DNA from: a virus
Virus record (IMG/VR): IMGVR_UViG_3300020457_000040
Span: 1 to 33,840 of that record
Strand: one strand, 5' to 3'
Length of the DNA: 33,840 nucleotides
Shown one piece after another: positions 17,240 to 23,986 of the stretch; within the stretch, counting starts at the first letter, position 1, and the number at the start of each line of letters is the position of its first letter. Below the pieces are notes generated by a model, which searched no databases, was not told where the DNA came from, and saw nothing but the letters and a program-made list of their open reading frames with translations. The position numbers were made by a program, and so were the translations under genes.

Positions 17240-17990
17240 CTTACTTAAATCAGTAGACTTTGCTGATGTATCTAATTTTTGGCAGGTACCATACAAAGAA
17301 ATACTTGAAGAAGTAAAAGAGATACCAGAAGACAAGTGGCGAAAACCATTTGACGCTGATTATAAGAGAGAAGGACTAAATGACCTTGAAAGTAATATTT
17401 ACTATCCAGGTTCTAAAGGAGATTTAGTTCCTGCAAGAGGTTGGAGAAGTGTAACCGCTTTAAATGAAACTGGTGATTATAGAGACCAAATATCTAAATT
17501 TACTCCTGTATTTAATACTGAAAATGAATACAGAAATAAAGTAAAAGAAGTTAGAGAGAAAAGTCAATGGACTGATATCTCACACTATCTTCCAACATTA
17601 CAAAAGTTTTTTGAAGATAGAATATTTCCTTATATGTATGTAGGTCATATTTACGTTAGTGCTTTAGACGCTGGTGGGATAGTGACCGAACATAATGATA
17701 TACCAGACGATTCAAGACCTATGTTAGAGAGTGATAGAGTACATAGTTTTAATGTTCTTAACACATTTAATATGGTTTTAAATCACGTTAAGTCTTGTTA
17801 TTCTTGTTTTAATGGTAAGATATTACCCGCTTATGATGGTGCAATCAGATGGACTAATACAGGAAAACAACATTGGGTAGTCAATATGAATAAGGAATCT
17901 CAATATCAAATTATATGGCAAGGGCTATATAAAAAATCATTTAGAAAATTAGTTAAGGAGAAATATAAATATAGTTATGGCAATAATTAA
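17211..17990 (+). CDS. 2OG-Fe(II) oxygenase-like protein (Asp/Asn hydroxylase-type triad)
   Basis: Putative non-haem iron oxygenase. H161-N-D163 (GGIVTEHNDIPDD) and H221 (GKQHWVVNMN) give an HxD...H triad with about 58 residues between, and the HWVVN phrase after the beta-sheet is typical of Asp/Asn hydroxylase-related proteins; the following QYQIIWQG strand would carry the 2OG side. The N-terminal 110 residues have no recognisable motif. It starts inside the aminotransferase gene, and its last 14 bases overlap the next gene. The end of its coding sequence (KYKYSYGNN) also encodes the late-promoter-like box at 17964. Family call moderate; substrate unknown. Confidence 0.65.
   Translation: MRTENQEFHNLLKSVDFADVSNFWQVPYKEILEEVKEIPEDKWRKPFDADYKREGLNDLESNIYYPGSKGDLVPARGWRSVTALNETGDYRDQISKFTPVFNTENEYRNKVKEVREKSQWTDISHYLPTLQKFFEDRIFPYMYVGHIYVSALDAGGIVTEHNDIPDDSRPMLESDRVHSFNVLNTFNMVLNHVKSCYSCFNGKILPAYDGAIRWTNTGKQHWVVNMNKESQYQIIWQGLYKKSFRKLVKEKYKYSYGNN
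17964..17971 (+). promoter_or_regulatory. T4-type late promoter box inside coding sequence, zero-leader geometry
   Basis: Exact TATAAATA, embedded in the codons Tyr-Lys-Tyr at the end of the 2OG-oxygenase-like gene. The predicted +1 (six bases after the box) falls at 17977, the A of the next ATG. Fifteen of sixteen bases match the block at 7344 (TATAAATAT A/T GTTATG). The only Shine-Dalgarno-like sequence, AAGGAG at 17955-17960, is 16 bases from the ATG, too far for good use. It may give a second, internal late transcript for the last three cassette genes. Confidence 0.5.
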
Positions 17991-18645
17991 TAAACATAGT
18001 AAAATAAATTTAGACGCAGATTTTCAAGAAAAACATAAAGAATTATTTAAAGTATTTTCTGATAATAGTTTAGATGTAGAAATCAATGAAGATTTTGACG
18101 GATTAAAATCATTTTTAACTTCATTATCAAAAGACGATTATCCTTATGATTTTGATGGTACTTTTGATGGTATAAGTGATACAACAAACTCTTTCGCATT
18201 ATTATTAAAATCAGGTGATACAATAGTTTCTACATATGCAGCTATGAAGATAGATTATAATAACTTTGTTAATGATATGAAAGCTTATTATAAAGGTACA
18301 TATGAAGATGTAGGTATTGATTCAGGTAATCAACTTTATAGTTCTTGTCAATGGGTATCAAAAGACCATAGAGGTAAAAAATTAGGTATGTGTTTAGACC
18401 ATTTAAAAAAGAATATTGTTTTTGATATTTTAAATGGCGATGTTAACTATGCAATACATAAAGAAGCATTTAAAAGTTATCATAATGATGGTTTAAAGTA
18501 TGATACAAGTTCAAAACTTGCGACAATACCTGAAGGTGATGTCGGTGGTGCAGGTGAAAAAATAGATAAAATTTATAACGTAACCTGGACAACTAAATCA
18601 TCTTGGGCAAGTAAACAAGATGATGTTAAAAAGTTATATAGTTAA
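17977..18645 (+). CDS. GNAT-family acyltransferase-like protein, 222 aa
   Basis: QWVSKDHRGKKLGMCLDHL contains R132-G-K-K-L-G137, the acetyl-CoA pyrophosphate loop (Q/RxxGxG/A) of GNAT motif A, followed by a helix and then VNYAIHKEAFKSYHNDGLKY, fitting the motif-B 'A.xxS...Y...G' region. The N-terminal 110 residues include a sheet (NSFALLLKSGDTIVSTYAAM). Acyl donor and acceptor are unknown. The start is only weakly supported by the ribosome binding site, AAGGAG at 17955-17960 being too distant, but coincides with the predicted +1 of a late promoter. It overlaps the upstream gene by 14 bases and the downstream one by 26. Confidence 0.7.
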   Translation: MAIINKHSKINLDADFQEKHKELFKVFSDNSLDVEINEDFDGLKSFLTSLSKDDYPYDFDGTFDGISDTTNSFALLLKSGDTIVSTYAAMKIDYNNFVNDMKAYYKGTYEDVGIDSGNQLYSSCQWVSKDHRGKKLGMCLDHLKKNIVFDILNGDVNYAIHKEAFKSYHNDGLKYDTSSKLATIPEGDVGGAGEKIDKIYNVTWTTKSSWASKQDDVKKLYS

Positions 18646-19222
18646 AAATTTTTTATCTGAAACAGAATTAAACTCTTTTACATATAATAAAAAAGAAGAG
18701 TTTAAATCCTCATCAGGAAATTTAATTTTATATTATCAAAAGTTATTAACTTCAATTTCAATTAAAATACAAAAACATATAGGAGATTTTTCTTTAAGGG
18801 ACGCTCACGTTTACGATTTAAAACAACCTTATAGATTACATTGTGATAGTGGTAAAACAAATAAATCAAATTATACTATAATTGTTCCTTTAGATAAAGA
18901 ACCACAAGGTGGACTTTTTATAATGAATCAATGGGCAGATAAAGCATATAGTTTAGATGATTATTACACACAGGATTTTCAATCAGTATTATCTTTTGAA
19001 GAAAGAAAAGAAAAGATAAAAGAATTTAATCCAGATGTATCACTTCCAGATACAATTGACTTTAAACATATAAAAGATAAAAGAGGATTTACAGTTCAAG
19101 ATTATATTGAATATGAATATAATACAGCGATTATGTATCCTAGTAAGTTTTTTCATTGTAGTCAAAATGTAGAAAATTTTACAAACAAAAAATCATTAGC
19201 GATATTTACAGATGTTAGATAG
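18620..19222 (+). CDS. 2OG-Fe(II) oxygenase-like protein, prolyl-hydroxylase-like
   Basis: HxD...H pattern of the 2OG-Fe(II) superfamily: H74-C-D76 (YRLHCDSGK), then a strand and turn TIIVPLDKEPQGGLFIM as in the double-stranded beta-helix (typical 'L...W.GG.L' position), and H179 in IMYPSKFFHCSQNV, matching 'fP....H.v..v', the distal His. A Lys-rich KKSLAIFTDV follows where Arg/Lys binds 2-oxoglutarate. Two successive ATG codons (18620, 18623) are possible starts. Overlaps both neighbours. It is the third such oxygenase-like gene in the cassette, and the sequence differs enough from the others to suggest a distinct substrate. Confidence 0.7.
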   Translation: MMLKSYIVKNFLSETELNSFTYNKKEEFKSSSGNLILYYQKLLTSISIKIQKHIGDFSLRDAHVYDLKQPYRLHCDSGKTNKSNYTIIVPLDKEPQGGLFIMNQWADKAYSLDDYYTQDFQSVLSFEERKEKIKEFNPDVSLPDTIDFKHIKDKRGFTVQDYIEYEYNTAIMYPSKFFHCSQNVENFTNKKSLAIFTDVR

Positions 19223-19766
19223 TTATACTTTTAAACCAAGCGAATTGCCAGAAATATATCGTATTCAAATTAACAATATTATTAAAGATGTTGTTGATAC
19301 TAAATCAGATTTATATTGGAAGAATTATACAAAGTTTAATATAGATGAACAAATTGCTATATCTGTAAGTTGTGAAGGAGATGATGTAAAAGTTATATCT
19401 TCAATATACAATAGAGAGTTTTATGGCGAAGGTGTATATAGATTATGGAATAGATTTCTATATTCTAAAGATTTTAGAGAAACAGGTGGGTCTAAAAAGA
19501 GAGCTGGAGAACATATAAATCATCCTGTATTAGCACAGCAGATAAACTTTGTTGAAGACCTTAATCCCAAATTTTATTTTATAAGTAGACAAAGAACAAA
19601 TACTAGATGGTTGAAGTATTACTTTGATAATTTCAATAAGGATTATAATAGAAATTTGATAGTAAGTGACCAACAATATTGGGTATGTAATGGAGATAAA
19701 GAGGGATGTGTTCAGACAATTATCCACCCAAAAAATATGGAAGTACCTTTGAAATCTTATAAATAG
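19212..19766 (+). CDS. Hypothetical protein, 184 aa, last gene of cassette
   Basis: Not recognised with confidence. It overlaps the preceding gene by 11 bases. A central region (DEQIAISVSCEGDDVKVISS) looks like paired beta-strands, followed by NREFYGEGVYRLWNRFLYS and a basic RQRTNTRWLKYYFDNF segment. A similar alternation appears in uncharacterised, possibly GNAT-like proteins of T4-like marine phages, but no acetyl-CoA motif is visible. The last codons (TCT TAT AAA TAG) also form the late promoter box at 19758 for the structural genes that follow, so the cassette abuts the structural block without spacer. Confidence 0.65.
   Translation: MLDSYTFKPSELPEIYRIQINNIIKDVVDTKSDLYWKNYTKFNIDEQIAISVSCEGDDVKVISSIYNREFYGEGVYRLWNRFLYSKDFRETGGSKKRAGEHINHPVLAQQINFVEDLNPKFYFISRQRTNTRWLKYYFDNFNKDYNRNLIVSDQQYWVCNGDKEGCVQTIIHPKNMEVPLKSYK
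19758..19765 (+). promoter_or_regulatory. T4-type late promoter box
   Basis: Exact TATAAATA overlapping the end of the last cassette gene. The predicted +1 is near 19771, giving a 27-base leader before the ATG at 19798, with TGGAGA as ribosome binding site. A near match (TATAAATT) follows at 19770. It probably drives the second structural block. Confidence 0.7.
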
Positions 19767-19797
19767 TACTATAAATTAATGAAATGGAGAATAGTCA

Positions 19798-19998
19798 ATG
19801 ATTACAATTGATGGAAAAGAATATGACGAAACAAAGTTTAGTCCTGAATTGCAGAATTATATTGCTATAAGGCAAGAGATTCAGATAAGTAAGACTAGAC
19901 ACTTGATTGAAATTGAAAAGATAGATGTTTTAACCAAGTTTTATAACGAAAAAATAGTCAATTTGATTAAAAAAGAAGTACCAAAAGAAAAGAAGTAA
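19798..19998 (+). CDS. Small conserved phage protein, 66 aa (DUF6447-like)
   Basis: Begins MITIDGKEYDETKFSPELQNYI, a start shared by short proteins of T4-like marine phages in which TI(D/E)GKEYD is followed by a single helix; this resembles DUF6447. The remainder is a long Lys/Glu/Ile-rich helix (TRHLIEIEKIDVLTKFYNEK) probably forming a coiled coil. It follows the late promoter at 19758 with a TGGAGA ribosome binding site. Function unknown; late expression and neighbours suggest a virion or assembly role. Confidence 0.7.
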   Translation: MITIDGKEYDETKFSPELQNYIAIRQEIQISKTRHLIEIEKIDVLTKFYNEKIVNLIKKEVPKEKK

Positions 19999-20002
19999 AT
20001 AG

Positions 20003-20338
20003 ATGGCCGCTATAGCTAACCTAACGATAGACCAAGGAGCTACTTTTAGTTCCGACGTTACCGTAAAAGACGCAAATAATCAACCTTTTAACCTATCAGG
20101 ATATACAGGTGCAGCCAAAATGGCAAAAGGATATGCGTCAACTAGAACAAGAACAAACTTTACGGTTACTATGCCTACAGATCCTGCTACAGGAGTTGTA
20201 ACCTTATCATTAACATCAGCGCAATCAGCTGCTTTAGACGCAGAAAGATACGTCTATGACCTTGAAATCACTAAAGGTACAGAAGTAACCCGAGTCATTG
20301 AAGGATTAATCACAGTAAGACCTCAAGTTACCACTTAA
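20003..20338 (+). CDS. Virion structural protein, 111 aa, beta-sandwich-like
   Basis: Starts five bases after the previous gene. The order of motifs, NLTIDQGATFSSDVTV, then LSGYTGAAKMAK, VTLSLTSAQSA, then AERYVYDLEIT and a final IEGLITVRPQVTT, is that of a small structural protein common in T4-like cyano- and pelagiphages, with an immunoglobulin-like or fibronectin-like beta-sandwich look. No catalytic motif. Probably decorates or connects tail or baseplate parts (inference). Confidence 0.75.
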   Translation: MAAIANLTIDQGATFSSDVTVKDANNQPFNLSGYTGAAKMAKGYASTRTRTNFTVTMPTDPATGVVTLSLTSAQSAALDAERYVYDLEITKGTEVTRVIEGLITVRPQVTT

Positions 20339-20354
20339 TCAAACTTATTTTTGT

Positions 20355-20362
20355 TATAAATA
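20355..20362 (+). promoter_or_regulatory. T4-type late promoter box
   Basis: Exact TATAAATA in the 45-base gap before 20384. The predicted +1 is at about 20368, giving a 16-base leader that contains the ribosome binding site GGGAGAGAG. No -35 element is needed or seen, as in gp55-dependent late promoters. Confidence 0.75.
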
Positions 20363-20383
20363 GTAGTATAATAGGGAGAGAGA

Positions 20384-20632
20384 ATGCCTGATATTACAGC
20401 AAAGATAAATGTAAACACACAATCTGGACCACAAGCAGTTTCGGTAACATTACCGTCTGGTCAGGCTGCTCAAAATACACAATTAAAATTTGCCCTACTT
20501 GGAGATGTAGACACCACAACTTTAGAAGATGGTGCTATGATTCAATATAGAGCAAGTGATGGTAAGTTCGTAACCAGAACGGAGATAGTTACCACTACAG
20601 GAACATTATTATTCAATTGTGGAACTTTTTAA
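20384..20632 (+). CDS. Small virion structural protein, 82 aa
   Basis: The segment LLGDVDTTTLEDGAMIQYR followed by DGKFV is a recurring element of marine T4-like virion proteins ('LGDVD...L.dG.vL.Y....KFv'), often found at the junction of fibre-like proteins. Here it makes up most of a free-standing small protein. It is preceded by a late promoter and the ribosome binding site GGGAGAGAG. It ends ten bases before the next fibre gene, with AAGGATAAC between them. Virion assignment by resemblance. Confidence 0.7.
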   Translation: MPDITAKINVNTQSGPQAVSVTLPSGQAAQNTQLKFALLGDVDTTTLEDGAMIQYRASDGKFVTRTEIVTTTGTLLFNCGTF

Positions 20633-20642
20633 AGGATAACAA

Positions 20643-22355
20643 ATGGCAACAGTAATACAGATAAAAAGAAGTTCGGCTACATCAGCACCAGCAACATTAA
20701 AATTAGGTGAATTAGCATATACATATGGAACAGGAACGCAAGGTAACCTAGGAGATAGAATCTTTATAGGTGAAGGTGGAGTAGACGGTAACGGAGACGC
20801 AAACAATATTTCAGTAATTGGTGGACAATACTTTATGGATATGTTAGACCACGTACAAGGTACTAACACAGCAAACGGTGCAGTAATAGTAGACGCCAAT
20901 AAAGCAATAGATGAATTCATTGTAGGTAATAGTACTACAGCAGGTGGACAAGTTAAATTTAACGAAGGAACTAATAACGGTTCAGCGTTTATTGGACTTA
21001 AAGCACCTAATAACGTAACCACAACAACAACATTTACATTACCTGATGGAGATGGTACTGCTGGACAGTTTATGAAAACTGACGGTTCAGGAAACTTATC
21101 TTTCTCAACTGTTAATCAATACATTGATTTAGCAGGTGATACTGGAACAGACCAATACAATACAGCTGAAACATTAACTTTTGCTGGTGGCGCTGGAATG
21201 GAAACAGATGTTACCGATAACAACGTAGAAATTAAAGCAACAGCATTAACAAATGCTAACTTATCTGGTACTGCCGCTATTTCAAATGCAAATTTAGAAA
21301 ATCCTACTACAACATTAGGTAGTTCAGTATTAACTTTAGGTTCTACACAAACAGATGTTGCAGGATTAACTTCAATAGTAATTGATGACATAACAATTGA
21401 TGGACAATCTATTACTACAACAGCTGCAAATAAAAATATTAATATAACACCACACGGAACTGGTACAATTATAGTACCTAGTGGTTACGAAGATAGAGCT
21501 GGTTTCCAAAACCAATCTCTTGCTAACAAAGCATACGTTGACCAAGTTGCTCAAGGTTTAGATACTAAACCATCTTGTAGAGTTGGTACAACTGCTGACT
21601 TATCAGCAACATATAACAATGGTACTGCTGGTGTTGGTGCAACTTTAACTGCTACATCAAACGGTGCATTATCACTTGACGGTATTTCACCAGTTGTTAA
21701 TGATAGAGTTTTAGTTAAAAATCAAACAACAGCTTCTGAAAACGGTATTTACGTGGTGACAACTGTTGGTGATGGATCAACTGCTTTTGTATTAACAAGA
21801 GCAACTCCAGAAGACCAACCAGCAGAATTATCTGGTGGTGCTTTCGTATTCGTTGAAGAAGGAACTTTAAATGCTAACAATGGTTATACATTTACACATA
21901 CAGGTGCTCCTACTTTTGGAACAACTGATTTAGATGTTGCTCAGTTTTCTGGTGCTGGTCAAATTACTGCTGGTGCAGGATTAGTAAAAGATGGTAATAC
22001 TATTGATACAAATCCTGATAATAGTTCAATTGAAGTTAGTGGTGACCAATTAAGAGTTAAAGCGTCTGGTATTACAGACGCTATGTTAGGTGGTTCAATT
22101 TCAACTTCTAAATTAGCAAATCCAGTAATATACTTTACAGATGAATCTTCATCTCAAGGACAAGTTTCTATTGAAGGAACTTTTGAGTTTACTGCTGGTG
22201 AAGGTATCAATACAATTATTTCAGGTAATGGATTAAAAATTGCAGGTGAATTAGCGAGTACATCAAATATAGGAGTTGCTTCGTTTTCTTCTGACAACTT
22301 TACAGTTACCTCTGGTGATGTAGAAGTTTCAACAGTTGACGGAGGAACATTCTAA
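20643..22355 (+). CDS. Tail-fibre-like protein, 570 aa
   Basis: The N-terminus (MATVIQIKRSSATSAPATL followed by LGELAYT) is the common attachment-type start of marine myovirus fibres, describing an 'Ixx KRSxxxxxPxxLxxGELA' pattern. The centre (about residues 305-440) contains the conserved LDTKPSCRVGTTADL, then DRVLVKNQTTASENGIYVV block found in cyanophage fibre or structural proteins. The rest is Ser/Thr/Asn/Gly-rich beta-repeat sequence (SGTAAISNANLENP; ITDAMLGGSISTSKL). No enzymatic motif. It has the ribosome binding site AAGGATAAC just upstream, and its stop overlaps the next start (TAATG). Probably one of several fibres in this block. Confidence 0.75.
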   Translation: MATVIQIKRSSATSAPATLKLGELAYTYGTGTQGNLGDRIFIGEGGVDGNGDANNISVIGGQYFMDMLDHVQGTNTANGAVIVDANKAIDEFIVGNSTTAGGQVKFNEGTNNGSAFIGLKAPNNVTTTTTFTLPDGDGTAGQFMKTDGSGNLSFSTVNQYIDLAGDTGTDQYNTAETLTFAGGAGMETDVTDNNVEIKATALTNANLSGTAAISNANLENPTTTLGSSVLTLGSTQTDVAGLTSIVIDDITIDGQSITTTAANKNINITPHGTGTIIVPSGYEDRAGFQNQSLANKAYVDQVAQGLDTKPSCRVGTTADLSATYNNGTAGVGATLTATSNGALSLDGISPVVNDRVLVKNQTTASENGIYVVTTVGDGSTAFVLTRATPEDQPAELSGGAFVFVEEGTLNANNGYTFTHTGAPTFGTTDLDVAQFSGAGQITAGAGLVKDGNTIDTNPDNSSIEVSGDQLRVKASGITDAMLGGSISTSKLANPVIYFTDESSSQGQVSIEGTFEFTAGEGINTIISGNGLKIAGELASTSNIGVASFSSDNFTVTSGDVEVSTVDGGTF

Positions 22356-22555
22356 TGTTTGGATGGTGCAAAAAGTTTTTTAAAAGATTTAAAAAACCTA
22401 AAGTAGAAACTATATCATTAAAAGAATTACAAACAAGAACAAAAAAACAATTAGAGTCTATTGGAAGAAAAATGGGAATTGAATTAGATAGACGATTAAC
22501 AAAAACAAAATTAATTAACAAAATCAAGTTTAGAGCTAAATTAAGAAAGAGATAA
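22355..22555 (+). CDS. Small basic SAP/Rho-N-like protein, 66 aa
   Basis: Very basic protein starting MFGWCKKFFKRFKKPK. Residues about 20-53 (SLKELQTRTKKQLESIGRKM then GIELDRRLTKTKLINKI) resemble the helix-extended-helix SAP or Rho N-terminal domain, including the 'L..iGr..GieLDRRltK..LI' pattern. Those domains commonly bind nucleic acid. Start and previous stop overlap (TAATG), so translation is coupled to the fibre gene, and the next gene starts two bases later. Its placement among fibre genes is odd for a DNA-binding protein. Function unknown. Confidence 0.6.
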   Translation: MFGWCKKFFKRFKKPKVETISLKELQTRTKKQLESIGRKMGIELDRRLTKTKLINKIKFRAKLRKR

Positions 22556-22557
22556 TA

Positions 22558-22938
22558 ATGGCAACTAAAATTAAACCTTATCGTACAGAAGTAGCAACTA
22601 GAATACCATCAGCAGGTAATTTAGAAACTGGTGAGTTGGCTGTGAATATACAAGATGGTAAGTTTTTTACAAAAACATCATCAGGATTAATTAAAGAGTT
22701 GGGAGGTGCAGGTTCTGTATCTCTACAAGACGTTACCTCTAATGCTTCTATAACTGACCAAAATATTACAATGAACGGAAGTCATTTTATATTTGAAGGT
22801 AATTTAGAAAACGCTTTTGAAACAATATTAAAGGTTGAAGAACCTACAGCGGATAACATTTTAAAATTACCTAATGCTTCAGGTACTATTGGTACCCAAG
22901 ATGACGCATTGGCTTATTCTGTAGTATTTGGTTCGTAA
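22558..22938 (+). CDS. Fibre-like virion structural protein, 126 aa
   Basis: Begins two bases after the preceding stop. MATKIKPYRTEVATRIPSAGN, then LETGELAVNIQDGKFF is the short version of the 'KRS...P...L..GELA.N...gk.f' fibre N-terminus seen in many marine phage proteins. A short Ser/Asn-rich stretch follows and the protein ends with ILKLPNASGTIGTQDD, similar to fibre-repeat ends. It may be a reduced fibre or an adaptor between larger fibres. Confidence 0.7.
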   Translation: MATKIKPYRTEVATRIPSAGNLETGELAVNIQDGKFFTKTSSGLIKELGGAGSVSLQDVTSNASITDQNITMNGSHFIFEGNLENAFETILKVEEPTADNILKLPNASGTIGTQDDALAYSVVFGS

Positions 22939-22949
22939 GGTGATAAATT

Positions 22950-23297
22950 ATGGCAAGTACATTTAAAAATTCAGGAATAACAGTTCCAGTTGTAGACACT
23001 ACTGATGGAGACATATACACAGCAGGTGGTTCTGAAACTGCTGTTATTCACGCATTATATATTTCAAATAATAGTGCTTCTAGTGTAGCTAGGGTTAACG
23101 TAAAAGTAACCGTAGATGGTGGAACTACATTTAAATATGTAGGTAAAAATTTAGAGGTTCCTGTAGGGAATACATTAACACTAGATAAACCAATAAATTT
23201 AGAAAACAACGATAAATTGAGAGTGGTCGCTGACCCTTCTCCTGATTCAACTGCTGTTGAGGTTGAGGCAGTAGCCAGTATTTTGGCAATAACATAA
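22950..23297 (+). CDS. Virion structural protein, 115 aa
   Basis: Preceded by AAGGTGATAA as ribosome binding site. The sequence has the order ETAVIHALYISNNS, VNVKVTVDGG, VPVGNTLTLDKPINLENND and VEAVASILAI, recognisable from a family of small beta-rich structural proteins in T4-like marine phages (a jelly-roll-like or beta-sandwich fold is likely). No enzymatic residue. It is the last gene of the unit before a new late promoter. Confidence 0.7.
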   Translation: MASTFKNSGITVPVVDTTDGDIYTAGGSETAVIHALYISNNSASSVARVNVKVTVDGGTTFKYVGKNLEVPVGNTLTLDKPINLENNDKLRVVADPSPDSTAVEVEAVASILAIT

Positions 23298-23304
23298 TGG
23301 AAAT

Positions 23305-23312
23305 TATAAATA
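23305..23312 (+). promoter_or_regulatory. T4-type late promoter box
   Basis: Exact TATAAATA in the 35-base gap upstream of 23333. The predicted +1 is near 23318, leaving a short leader with AGAGAGAAAT as the ribosome-binding purine run. Confidence 0.7.
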
Positions 23313-23332
23313 TAGCAATTAGAGAGAAATAG

Positions 23333-23959
23333 ATGTCTTACGTAGTACCTGGTTTAACTGGAATAGATAAAAAGAAAAAATTTAATGGTATCAGACGTAC
23401 CAAAGAAGGTATGGCGTACCTTACATCTATCAATCCTAATATAGGTACTGGAGAAATATCTGTATCAAAATATTACGAAGATGGTAAGTCAGATAACGTT
23501 GGAAGAGACCAAACAGATTACGTTGAAGAAAGATTAGAAATGTTTGATGTTCAATATTTTACAGGTGATGGATCAACATACACCTTTACACTTACAACTC
23601 CAGTTTTAAATGAAACAAGAATAGCACTATTTTTAGATGGTGTTAGACAAAAAGCATACGAAGATTATACATTATCAGGTGGGAATAATGTCAATTTCAC
23701 ACTAATTCCAAAGACTGGATTAAGTATTGTAGTAGGACAATTGAAAAGAAGATATTACAATAATGATAGCGATAAATTTCAACAAATTAATTATTCAGAT
23801 GATTTAAGTACTACTTTCTTTATAAATAGTACTAGTGGAGATTTAGTTAAACGAACAAACCAAATAGTATCAAGGTCTGAATTAGGTACCGATGATTTTG
23901 ACACTTTTGAAAGTACAACGGCAAGTGTTGCTACAACAACTTACCAAAGTGCTGTATAA
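23333..23959 (+). CDS. Virion structural protein, 208 aa
   Basis: MSYVVPGLTGIDKKKK opens the protein. FDVQYFTGDGSTYTFTLTT, with LFLDGVRQKAYEDYTLSGG further on, is the 'F.GdGs...F.L......e..i.vfldGv.q...dYt..g..i.F' pattern common to structural proteins of marine myoviruses and probably a beta-sandwich. The first 60 residues are basic. A second TATAAATA lies inside the coding sequence at 23821. Virion role by family; exact position unknown. Confidence 0.7.
   Translation: MSYVVPGLTGIDKKKKFNGIRRTKEGMAYLTSINPNIGTGEISVSKYYEDGKSDNVGRDQTDYVEERLEMFDVQYFTGDGSTYTFTLTTPVLNETRIALFLDGVRQKAYEDYTLSGGNNVNFTLIPKTGLSIVVGQLKRRYYNNDSDKFQQINYSDDLSTTFFINSTSGDLVKRTNQIVSRSELGTDDFDTFESTTASVATTTYQSAV
23821..23828 (+). 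promoter_or_regulatory. Possible internal late promoter box
   Basis: Exact TATAAATA within the gene at 23333, about 160 bases upstream of the giant fibre gene, which has no box in its own 27-base leader. It could serve that gene with a long leader, but is the one exact match found away from a start codon and may be chance in an AT-rich region. Confidence 0.3.
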
Positions 23960-23986
23960 CAGATGAATTAAGGAAAAAGAGAGCAA

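Noticed and set aside
20609-21022. 137-codon open frame on the minus strand opposite the fibre gene
   Set aside because: Shadow of Thr/Gly/Ala-rich fibre coding; no start signals; Pro/Val-rich translation is a composition artefact. The same applies to the other minus-strand frames.
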